The translations under genes were made by a program, and so were the position numbers. Positions 1 to 7,440 of a DNA stretch of 7,440 nt are shown here, one piece after another; positions within the stretch are counted from its first letter, which is position 1; every line of letters starts with the position of its first letter. The notes under the pieces were generated by a model. That model searched no databases, was not told where the DNA came from, and worked only from the letters and a program-made list of their open reading frames with translations. Source of the stretch: Thermomicrobiales bacterium (lineage in GTDB: Bacteria; Chloroflexota; Limnocylindria; Limnocylindrales; CSP1-4); the NCBI GenBank assembly GCA_004525275.1, contig SPCO01000065.1:1-7440 (forward strand). Reading direction: 5' to 3'.

Positions 1-333
1 AATGGCTCGAATGAACCGCTTCGAACCGTGGCCTGGCGCGAGTTCGCCGAGGAAACCGGGACACCGATCGATGCCGAGGCATCCGCGATCACACTTGGAT
101 CGATCGTCCAGAAGGGCGGCAAGGTCGTCTATGCCTGGGGAGTCGAGGGTGACCTGGATCCGGCCACCGCCGAGTCGGACACATTCGAGATGGAATGGCC
201 GCCCAGATCCGGACGCCGCGAACGTTTCCCTGAGATCGATCGCGTGGCTTGGTTCGACCCCGAGGAAGCACGTCAGCGCATCAAGCCCAGCCAGGTACCG
301 TTCATCGAGCGCCTCGAGGAAACGCTCCTGTAA
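1..333 (+). CDS. Nudix hydrolase, COG4119-like, 5' end outside window
   Basis: The reading frame is open from base 1 to the TAA at 331-333, giving 110 visible residues. The first visible residues carry most of a Nudix box: E5, seven residues, then REFAEETG at 13-20 (pattern E-x7-REuxEExG). The leading glycine of the box lies upstream of the window, so the GTG at 28 is internal and not the start. Nudix enzymes hydrolyse nucleoside diphosphates linked to another moiety, with a divalent metal held by the box glutamates. The later part, with FEMEWPPRSG at about 67-76, then FPEIDRVAWFD and a C-terminal helix, resembles the predicted NTP pyrophosphohydrolases of COG4119. Those are usually about 150-165 residues, so roughly 45 residues should lie upstream. 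The substrate cannot be told from sequence. The gene ends 9 bp before the convergent neighbour. Confidence 0.88.
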   Translation, partial: NGSNEPLRTVAWREFAEETGTPIDAEASAITLGSIVQKGGKVVYAWGVEGDLDPATAESDTFEMEWPPRSGRRERFPEIDRVAWFDPEEARQRIKPSQVPFIERLEETLL

Positions 334-336
334 CAG

Positions 337-352
337 GGCCGATCAGTCGGCC
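337..352. terminator. Perfect hairpin at a convergent gene junction, possible bidirectional terminator
   Basis: GGCCGA (337-342), loop TCAG (343-346) and TCGGCC (347-352) form a perfect 6-bp stem with a 4-nt loop. It starts just after the Nudix stop at 333, and its loop contains part of the TGA (345-343) of the minus-strand gene. There is no T-tract on either side, so intrinsic termination is unproven. The position between two converging genes is the main argument for it. Confidence 0.35.
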
Positions 353-2229
353 GAAGGGGCCTCGGTCGGGGCTGCCGCGACAGTGATCCGGACGAGGGTC
401 GGGTTGGCACCCGTGGCCACGAGCGAGCCGTTGTCCGGCGTGACGACATCCAGCACAAGCAGGTATTCGCCCGGGGTCGTCGGCGCCGTGAGTTGAAGCG
501 TTGCACTTGAGGATTTGCCTGGCTCGAGACCGATCGTCAGGATCGCGTTGGCGGTCTGTTCTGCAGGATCCGTGTGCAGATTGGCGCCGGCCGACAGCGG
601 GATCCAGCGACCAACCAGGATCGCTGGCCTGGCCGGGGTGAACCCGGACAGATTCGATGTTGGCGGGACCGCGGGCAAGCCCCACGCCGTCAATCCGAGA
701 TTGGCGACCACGATGCCGAGTTCCGCGCTGGAGCCGGCGGTCAGCTCGGCCGAGGGCGCCGCGACGATCGAACCGTCGAAGTCGCCGGTGACGCGCACGA
801 TGAGGGACGGCAACATCGCCTGCGTCGCGGCATCGTAGGCAACACCGTCTGCATCGTGGAGCGAGATCCTGAGGCGATACCGACCCGGAGCGACGGGCAA
901 CGTTACCGGGATCGTCAGCGCCTTCTTGGTGAACTTCAGCCTGGCCGGCGAGACGACGTCACCGACTCGCTCCGGCACGACCAGCTCCAGCGCGTCAGCG
1001 GGAGGATCGATCCGCGGCGTGACGTCGGGCCCGACGGATGGGGCCGGGTTGTCGTCCGACCCGGAGATCGGTACGGGCCCACCTCGGGCGCGTCGCGCGC
1101 CGATGCCCTCGGTCGTCGGATCGGCGATGCCGGCAGTCGGACCGTCGGCTGGTATCGCCTCGGGCGCAACCACTGTTGCCGGATCGACCGGAACGATCTG
1201 TACATCGATCGGGTCCCAGCGAACGCTGGCCTCGACGCCGCCTGGGAGTTTCGTTCGATCCTTGATCCTCAATGGGATATCCAGGCGCGCTCGAGTCCCG
1301 GCCGACGGCAGATCACGGAAGTTCGGGATACCGAGCCGGATCCCGGTGGTGGCCAGACTCGGCTGCAACGTGATCGGAGGGGTGGACGACGATCGGAACG
1401 ATGACCCGGCGGCCCCGGCCAGGACGTCCGCCGGTGCGAGCCCCGTCCGCATGACGATCGACCGGCTGAACCCAGACGACGCGGTCTCCGTATCCATCTG
1501 GGCGACGTACCCATCGCTTCGCTCGCTCGGGAACGCGATCCGATGACCGTTGGCGCTGGGGGCGTTCTGCCAGGCGCTCTGGATGGACCGGCCGCTACCG
1601 AGGACGGCCTTCACGAAGTACGACGGGCTGTCATAGGCTTCGGCGACAACGGCGGCGGCACCGGCCCTGATGAACCCCGCGGCGTAGTTGTCCACCCGCT
1701 GGCGTGCCTGATCGAAGGTTCCCACCGGCAGCCCCGGCTCGGTCAGTCCACTGGCGTAACAGAGGTGATTCAGCAGGACTACCGCATTTCGGGCGAGCTT
1801 GACCTGCGAACCGACGACACCCTCGCCGAAGTACTGATGCGTGGAGTCGCCGCTGCCAGCGCTGGGGTTCAAGCCGAAGCCATTCTGGGTGGGCGGGAAC
1901 AGGTCGTCGCGATATCGGCTCGGCCAGCCATTGCCGTGGCCCATGTAGACCACGAGCGATGCCCCATTCAACGCCGCTTTCACGGCCGGCCAGGTGGCGT
2001 TCGGCGAGTAGATCTCAACAACATCCGGCGTATAGCGCCGGGCGACCGCCGCGGCAGCCCGCGCCTGAGATCGGTAGCCATCCGTGGCGGCCCCCGCCGG
2101 GCCCACGACCAGCACGACCTTTGGAACCGTCGCACCGCCGGAAGCGCTCGGAGACGCAGCAAACGATGCCGGGGCGACGAGGCCGACGGCGATCAGAGCC
2201 GCGATGGTAGCAACGCCTATTCGTTTCAC
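343..2229 (-). CDS. Secreted caspase-like (clan CD) protein with beta-rich C-terminal region
   Basis: I chose the GTG at 2229 because a signal peptide follows directly: MKR, a hydrophobic stretch at 5-20, and a likely cleavage site near SFA|AS (24/25). A GGAGA lies 12 nt upstream. The frame is open to an ATG at 2301, but that would put 24 polar residues before the signal. The protein has 628 residues. Residues about 36-265 look like a caspase-fold domain: a beta strand at VPKVVLVVG, a hydrophobic strand ending in YMGHGNGW (His98-Gly99), and a second ending in LLNHLCYASG (Cys157). The order hydrophobic-HG, then hydrophobic-x-x-C-x-x-G, is that of the His/Cys dyad of clan CD peptidases. Residues 360-412 are a Pro/Gly/Asp-rich linker. 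Two stretches at about 413-480 and 485-618 look like Ig/CARDB-type beta domains. No membrane anchor or sorting signal is visible at the C terminus. Peptidase activity, substrate and partners are inferred or unknown; it could be a catalytically dead relative. Confidence 0.82.
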   Translation of the reverse strand: MKRIGVATIAALIAVGLVAPASFAASPSASGGATVPKVVLVVGPAGAATDGYRSQARAAAAVARRYTPDVVEIYSPNATWPAVKAALNGASLVVYMGHGNGWPSRYRDDLFPPTQNGFGLNPSAGSGDSTHQYFGEGVVGSQVKLARNAVVLLNHLCYASGLTEPGLPVGTFDQARQRVDNYAAGFIRAGAAAVVAEAYDSPSYFVKAVLGSGRSIQSAWQNAPSANGHRIAFPSERSDGYVAQMDTETASSGFSRSIVMRTGLAPADVLAGAAGSSFRSSSTPPITLQPSLATTGIRLGIPNFRDLPSAGTRARLDIPLRIKDRTKLPGGVEASVRWDPIDVQIVPVDPATVVAPEAIPADGPTAGIADPTTEGIGARRARGGPVPISGSDDNPAPSVGPDVTPRIDPPADALELVVPERVGDVVSPARLKFTKKALTIPVTLPVAPGRYRLRISLHDADGVAYDAATQAMLPSLIVRVTGDFDGSIVAAPSAELTAGSSAELGIVVANLGLTAWGLPAVPPTSNLSGFTPARPAILVGRWIPLSAGANLHTDPAEQTANAILTIGLEPGKSSSATLQLTAPTTPGEYLLVLDVVTPDNGSLVATGANPTLVRITVAAAPTEAPSAD

Positions 2230-2258
2230 GACAGAGGGCAGTCTCCGTGTGCAGTTAG

Positions 2259-2264
2259 AAGATA
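2259..2264 (-). promoter_or_regulatory. Possible -10 element for the caspase-like gene
   Basis: On the minus strand TATCTT reads from 2264 to 2259, about 30 nt before the GTG at 2229. It would leave a leader of about 20 nt that includes a GGAGA (2246-2242) suitable as ribosome binding site. The matching -35 region is weak (TGGTGT-like), so this is a positional guess. Confidence 0.3.
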
Positions 2265-2300
2265 CTGCTGAGCGTCCGGGAACACCATAGCGGCCGGCCA

Positions 2301-2320
2301 TTCACCCGCCGTTACCCGCC
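2301..2320. repeat. Two tandem imperfect 10-bp repeats in the divergent promoter region
   Basis: TTCACCCGCC at 2301-2310 is followed directly by GTTACCCGCC at 2311-2320, with 8 of 10 bases identical. The copies are one helical turn apart and lie between two divergent genes, a suitable place for a regulator binding in tandem. Chance similarity in GC-rich DNA is possible. Confidence 0.3.
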
Positions 2321-2330
2321 CAGAGAAATG

Positions 2331-2346
2331 GGTGCACGCGCGCACC
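2331..2346. promoter_or_regulatory. Short inverted repeat upstream of the DUF255 operon
   Basis: GGTGC (2331-2335), a 6-nt spacer ACGCGC and GCACC (2342-2346) form a dyad 37-52 bp before the ATG at 2383. If transcription starts at or next to that ATG, the dyad would sit around the -35 region, where an operator or activator site is expected. Only 5 bp per arm match, so support is weak. Confidence 0.22.
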
Positions 2347-2370
2347 ACCGCTCGAACGTCCTGCTACGCG

Positions 2371-2376
2371 TACCAT
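2371..2376 (+). promoter_or_regulatory. Possible leaderless-type -10 element (TACCAT) for the DUF255 operon
   Basis: TACCAT fits the TAnnnT consensus of bacterial -10 elements and ends 6 nt before the ATG at 2383. That spacing would place the transcription start at the start codon itself. No Shine-Dalgarno sequence is visible before this ATG, which agrees with a leaderless mRNA. The same hexamer occurs 7 nt before the tatA ATG at the other end of the window. No good -35 is visible. Confidence 0.45.
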
Positions 2377-2382
2377 CGACCG

Positions 2383-4448
<2,066 letters not shown>

Positions 4449-4452
<4 letters not shown>

Positions 4453-5726
4453 CGGTCGAGATCCGGCCGGCCGCAACCGTCGTCCTCATCCGTCCCGGCG
4501 AGCTCGGCCTCGAGGTGTTGCTGACCGTCCGTCCGTCGACGATGGTGTTCGCTGGCGGGATGCATGTCTTCCCCGGGGGACGCGTGGATCGGGCCGACGC
4601 GGACACCGATCTCGAGGCGCGGTCTGTCCGAGATCCGTTGGATGGTGCGTCATCGCTTGGTGGCGATCTGCTCCCCCACGAGGCGCTGGCGACCTACCTG
4701 GCTGGCATCCGCGAGCTCTTCGAGGAGGCGGGCGTGCTGCTGGCCGACCATCGCGCGCCCGCAGATGCGATCGGCGCGGCCCGTTCGGCTCTCCTGCGCA
4801 GCGAGGCGACGCTGGCGTCGATCGCCCAGGATCTCGACCTGCGTCTGCGCACCGACCGCCTGATCCCAATCTCGCGCTGGGTGACGCCGCCCGGGCTGCC
4901 GCGCCGGTTCGACGCCCGGTTCTTCGTCGCGGTCTTGCCCGAGGGGGTCGAGCCGACGTTCGAGGGTGACGAGGTCGCCAGCCACCGGTGGCTGCGCCCG
5001 ACCGACGGGCTTCGATCCATGACCGAGGGCAGCCTCAAGATGTGGTTGCCGACCAGCTCCACGCTCCAGCAACTCGAGCACGCGACATCGGTCGACGAGA
5101 TCGAGCAGCGGATGACGCCCCGCCAGCTGAGCCCGATCGAAGTCGACGAGTTGGCGCCCGATGTTACCCGGATCGTCATGCCTGCAGCCGCCGGGGTATC
5201 CGGCCAGCCGGTCAACGCCTACCTGATCGGTGGTCGGCGGTTCGTCCTCGTCGATCCCGGCGACCCTACCGGCCCATCACTGGACCGGGCGGTCGAGTTG
5301 GCGACGCAGCGCAGCGGCGCCATCGAAGCCGTCGTCCTCACCAATGTCGACCCGGATCATGCGGCCGGCGCCGAATCGGTCGCCAAACGCCTTGGGGTTC
5401 CGGTGCTGGTCGGGCCAGGCGGCGGACGACCGCTGCCATACGCGGTCGTCGAGATCGGCGATCTGGAGTACCTGCCGCAGTGCGACCTGCCCTTCCAGGT
5501 GCTCCACGCGCCAGGCCCGCGATCGGACAATCTGGCGTTCATCGTGGGCGAAGGTACCCACCTGGTCAGCGGTGATCTCGACGGGGTCCGAGGCGCTCGG
5601 TCGATCCCCGGGCCGTCCGATCAGGTGGCGTGGGCAGCATCGATCGAACGGGTCAGGATGCTCGCCCCGAACGCCACATGGCTGCCAGGACACCCGGTGC
5701 CCAACGACGCCCAGGTGACACTGTGA
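4449..5726 (+). CDS. Nudix hydrolase fused to a degenerate metallo-beta-lactamase-fold domain
   Basis: The protein has 425 residues. The ATG at 4449 overlaps the previous stop (ATGA), implying translational coupling. Residues about 5-200 are a Nudix domain. GGMHVFPGG at 36-44 is followed, after about 40 inserted residues, by REL-FEEAGV at 88-96. The split box resembles the NUDT19/NUDT7-type Nudix proteins, some of which hydrolyse coenzyme A and acyl-CoA; that substrate is inference only. Residues about 228-425 are a LACTB2-like MBL fold: VNAYLIGG, VLVDPGDP, then VVLTNVDPDHAAGA. The zinc motif HxHxDH reads N299-V-D301-P-D303-H304, and the later PGH histidine is P357. D376 (SGDLDG) and H415 (LPGH) remain. 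Several metal ligands are therefore missing and this half may be non-catalytic. The protein ends just after the LPGH motif, without the extra C-terminal helical domain found in LACTB2. Confidence 0.9.
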
Positions 5727-6607
5727 CCAGGCGCCCGTGGGTGAGTCCGGCCATCGCACTCGGCTTCGTCGGGCTCGCGATCGCCGACCTGGCCTGGTAT
5801 CTGACCAACCAGCCGTTGCCGTCCGATGGATCGATCGCCGATCTCGTTGATTACGTGTTCCAGATCCTCCCGGCCATGGTCGCGATCCTGCTCCCCGCGA
5901 TCTTGCTTACCCGCCACCCTGACGCCGCCCGTCGAGCCCCTGTCCTCCTGTTCGGAACGATCCTGTTCGCATCGGTCCAGGGATTGATCATCCTCAACGG
6001 CGAGCTGCAGGAGTTCTTCGCGAGTGTCTCGCCACCGAGCGCCGAGCTGCCATTCCTCATCCCGGCGGCGACGGTCTTCAACGTCCTGGTGAGCCTGACG
6101 ACAGCATTCGGCGTGGCGTACATAGCGGTCGGCCTGTCACAGGTCCGCCGCCATGAAGACCGCGGTGCCACGCTGACCGTCGCGTTCGTCCCGGCCGTCG
6201 CGATGCTCGCCACCATGGTCGGCGTCATATCGGTTGGCCAGATCGATTTTGGCGACACGCCCATGTCGCCGACCCTCGCGATCTACCTCGGGGTGTCGGT
6301 TGTCCTGGGCGTTATCCGGATCTCCGCCTGGACCTACCTGGCGGCCGTCGCGACGCGCGGGTGGTTGGCGGACGAGCAGCCCGCGAGTGGATGGGGTTTG
6401 GGCATCGTCGCGGCCGGACTCGTGATCGCCGCGCTTGCTCTGGTGAATCTCGGCGGCGTGATCCCGCTGACCGATGAAACGGCAAACAGCCTGTACGGTA
6501 TCGCGATCGTCCTCGCGTACGGGTTCGGGCATCTTGCCCTGTTCGCCGCGTTCGCGGTCGGCCTGCCGGCACTCGATGGCGAGATCGATGGGGAGTCGGA
6601 CCGCTAG
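5723..6607 (+). CDS. Eight-helix integral membrane protein of unknown function
   Basis: I do not recognise the family. The GTG at 5723 overlaps the previous stop (GTGA) with AGGTGA four bases upstream; a GTG at 5741 is an alternative. The frame is also open to an ATG at 5630, but that part overlaps the Nudix-MBL gene and is polar, so it is rejected. The product has 294 residues and about eight hydrophobic segments: 8-28, 43-63, 72-92, 111-138, 151-171, 183-210, 224-246 and 258-281. Loops are short; the longest are near 29-42 and 93-110. Arg/Lys clusters at residues 3-4, 64-71 and 142-148 give some guide to topology. No transport, protease or kinase motif is visible. It ends in an acidic tail (about 285-294). 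As the last gene of the operon with the DUF255 and Nudix-MBL genes it is probably co-expressed with them. Its TAG overlaps the TAG of the convergent glycosylase gene. Confidence 0.8.
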   Translation: MTRRPWVSPAIALGFVGLAIADLAWYLTNQPLPSDGSIADLVDYVFQILPAMVAILLPAILLTRHPDAARRAPVLLFGTILFASVQGLIILNGELQEFFASVSPPSAELPFLIPAATVFNVLVSLTTAFGVAYIAVGLSQVRRHEDRGATLTVAFVPAVAMLATMVGVISVGQIDFGDTPMSPTLAIYLGVSVVLGVIRISAWTYLAAVATRGWLADEQPASGWGLGIVAAGLVIAALALVNLGGVIPLTDETANSLYGIAIVLAYGFGHLALFAAFAVGLPALDGEIDGESDR

Positions 6608-7206
6608 GGTCGGTCGGTCGGCAGCGCAGCGGCCAGGTTGCGCAGGAAGTTGAGGCCCTCGTCCACCTGCTCGACAGGTGCGTACGGGCCTGGCATGAGA
6701 AAGCACGGGCGTCCCGCGAGCGCAACATCCTGGAGTTGACCCCATGGCTCATCCAGGTGCCGGCCCGCCGTGATATGCGCCGCGCGTTTGTAGATGAACA
6801 TGATGGCGGCCGGCCGCCAGATCGCGACCTTCTGCCAGAGCGGACCGACCCCGCCGGTCAGCGCTGCGTCGCTGGCCTCGTCCCGCTCAGTGGGAGGTTT
6901 CAGGAGGTCCGTGATGCCATGGCCGGCTGCCACGAGCGCATCGTCCGCTGATTCGATCGGGGTGCCGGGCGGGATGATGCCGGCGGTGATCAAACGACGC
7001 CAGAAGGTTCGACCGAGCTTGCCCTGATGGTAGTGGCCGGCCTCGACACTGATCGGCGACGGGTTCAGGCCGACGAAGAGCAGGCGATCGCGAAGTGGGG
7101 GCAGGTCGGCCAGCGTCTCGACCGGCGCGCCATCGATCTCGATCGTGGCACGGTGCGTGCCAGGCCCGGGACGGTGGGTCAGCGCGTCGAGGTCGTCGGG
7201 GATCAG
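6604..7206 (-). CDS. mug: Mismatch-specific uracil/thymine-DNA glycosylase, MUG/TDG-like, with probable CTG start
   Basis: This enzyme class removes uracil or thymine from G:U and G:T mismatches to start base excision repair. From a CTG at 7206 the product has 200 residues. Motif 1 is LLFVGLNPS (42-50), equivalent to GINPG of E. coli Mug with its catalytic-site asparagine (here N48). GKLGRTFWRRL at 62-72 matches the Mug region ending in NRFW, and HGITDLLKPPTER (96-108) matches CGVTKLVDRPT. The motif-2 region reads MPGPYAPVEQ (171-180) rather than Mug's PNPSGLSR. Between the in-frame stop at 7290-7288 and the TTG inside the domain at about 6996 there is no ATG, GTG or TTG. The conserved frame clearly extends upstream of motif 1 to at least TIEIDGAPVETLADL. 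CTG at 7206 overlaps the tatA stop (CTGA) and has AGGA 9 nt upstream, so I prefer it. A frameshift or sequence error near the 5' end is the alternative. Confidence 0.82.
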   Translation of the reverse strand: MIPDDLDALTHRPGPGTHRATIEIDGAPVETLADLPPLRDRLLFVGLNPSPISVEAGHYHQGKLGRTFWRRLITAGIIPPGTPIESADDALVAAGHGITDLLKPPTERDEASDAALTGGVGPLWQKVAIWRPAAIMFIYKRAAHITAGRHLDEPWGQLQDVALAGRPCFLMPGPYAPVEQVDEGLNFLRNLAAALPTDRP

Positions 7207-7412
7207 GCTGGTCGATCCTGATCGCCGTCGGTCGGCGTCGACTCGTCGCTCGTCCGTGCCTGGATCTCGGCCTGGGCCTTGGACGCCTCAGTCTTGGCTT
7301 CGCGCACGCCACGGCCGAGCGCCTCCGCGATCTTGGGCATCGTCTTTGGCCCACGCCACACGACGACGACGACGAGGATCACGATGAGGACGAGGAGAAG
7401 GTCGGTGCCCAT
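7203..7412 (-). CDS. tatA: Sec-independent protein translocase subunit TatA/TatE family
   Basis: TatA forms the pore-like part of the twin-arginine system that exports folded proteins across the cytoplasmic membrane. The product is 69 residues long, within the usual range for small TatA proteins. It has a short N terminus, one membrane helix at about 4-19, the hinge W19-R-G-P-K, then an amphipathic helix MPKIAEALGRGVREAK at 25-40, followed by a charged and polar tail rich in Asp, Glu, Ser and Thr. The conserved FG of the hinge is RG here: the Phe is replaced by Arg while the Gly is kept. The start ATG at 7412 is preceded by a TACCAT element, possibly for leaderless transcription. No tatC is in the window. 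The stop TGA (7205-7203) overlaps the proposed CTG start of the glycosylase, so the two are probably one transcript. TatB is less likely because of the short tail. Confidence 0.88.
   Translation of the reverse strand: MGTDLLLVLIVILVVVVVWRGPKTMPKIAEALGRGVREAKTEASKAQAEIQARTSDESTPTDGDQDRPA
7216..7219 (-). promoter_or_regulatory. Ribosome binding site supporting a CTG start for the glycosylase
   Basis: AGGA on the minus strand (7219-7216), inside the 3' end of tatA, is 9 nt before CTG 7206-7204. It decides the start call, since no standard start codon exists in that frame between the upstream stop and the catalytic domain. Confidence 0.4.
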
Positions 7413-7419
7413 GCGCTCG

Positions 7420-7425
7420 ATGGTA
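7420..7425 (-). promoter_or_regulatory. Possible leaderless-type -10 element (TACCAT) for tatA-mug
   Basis: TACCAT on the minus strand (7425-7420) ends 7 nt before the tatA ATG at 7412. It shares the 10-base core GTACCATCGA with the element before the DUF255 gene. GGGAG (7430-7426) directly upstream could be a ribosome site instead, but at 13 nt from the ATG it is too far for good use. The -35 region would fall at or beyond the window end. Confidence 0.42.
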
Positions 7426-7440
7426 CTCCCGGGACGCCAG

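Noticed and set aside
2..496. Open frame of 164 residues overlapping the Nudix gene
   Set aside because: It runs in another frame through a clear Nudix domain and across the convergent junction. It is Arg/Ser/Pro-rich and has no family features.
1543..2271. Open frame of 242 residues on the plus strand, antisense to the caspase-like gene
   Set aside because: Its composition is Arg/Gly-rich without recognisable motifs, while the minus strand encodes a coherent signal peptide and domain. Long antisense frames are common in GC-rich DNA.
2292..2299. GGCCGGCC palindrome in the divergent region
   Set aside because: An 8-bp self-complementary word is frequent in GC-rich DNA and has no loop or T-tract to suggest a terminator.
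2230..2301. Longer N terminus for the caspase-like protein from the ATG at 2301
   Set aside because: It would place 24 polar residues before an otherwise typical signal peptide.
2332..2382. Longer N terminus for the DUF255 protein from the ATG at 2332
   Set aside because: Family members begin at the NRL-x5-SPYLLQHA region, and the TACCAT element lies inside the extension, so 2383 is better.
5630..5722. Longer N terminus for the membrane protein from the ATG at 5630
   Set aside because: The added part is charged, overlaps the well-supported C terminus of the Nudix-MBL protein, and is not needed given the GTGA overlap start.
6887..7354. Open frame of 155 residues on the minus strand across tatA and the glycosylase
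   Set aside because: It is an Arg/Pro-rich shadow of the real frames; the TatA and MUG motifs lie in the other two minus frames.

Overview
The window is high-GC bacterial chromosome, densely packed, with no mobile element, rRNA, tRNA or CRISPR array visible. A TatA with a W-R-G-P-K hinge, a DUF255 thioredoxin-like protein, a Nudix/metallo-beta-lactamase fusion, a secreted caspase-like protein and possible leaderless promoters are the gene content I would expect from a Chloroflexota lineage (for example Limnocylindria) or, less likely, an Actinomycetota. This assignment is inference from protein style, not from a marker gene. The sequence is also strikingly rich in GATC/CGATCG.

Layout. (1) 1-333, plus strand: the 3' part of a small Nudix hydrolase cut by the window edge. 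(2) 343-2229, minus strand: a secreted protein of 628 residues with a signal peptide, a caspase-like (clan CD) domain with a probable His98/Cys157 dyad, and a beta-rich C-terminal half. It converges on the Nudix gene, and a small perfect hairpin lies at the junction. (3) 2230-2382: a 153-bp divergent promoter region. (4) 2383-6607, plus strand: a tight three-gene operon whose stops and starts overlap (ATGA, then GTGA). It encodes a YyaL/DUF255 protein, a Nudix-MBL fusion whose MBL metal site is degenerate, and an eight-helix membrane protein of unknown function. (5) 6604-7412, minus strand: tatA followed by a mismatch-specific (MUG-like) uracil-DNA glycosylase. The glycosylase has no ATG, GTG or TTG in the needed region and probably starts at a CTG that overlaps the tatA stop.

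How the genes relate. Two Nudix proteins and a mismatch glycosylase give a loose theme of nucleotide or coenzyme housekeeping and DNA repair, and tatA supplies protein export. The three-gene operon is probably translationally coupled, but its joint function is unknown. The most unusual items are the caspase-like secreted protein, the degenerate MBL domain in the Nudix fusion, the non-canonical start of the glycosylase, the shared TACCAT element placed 6-7 nt before two start codons, and the GATC excess.
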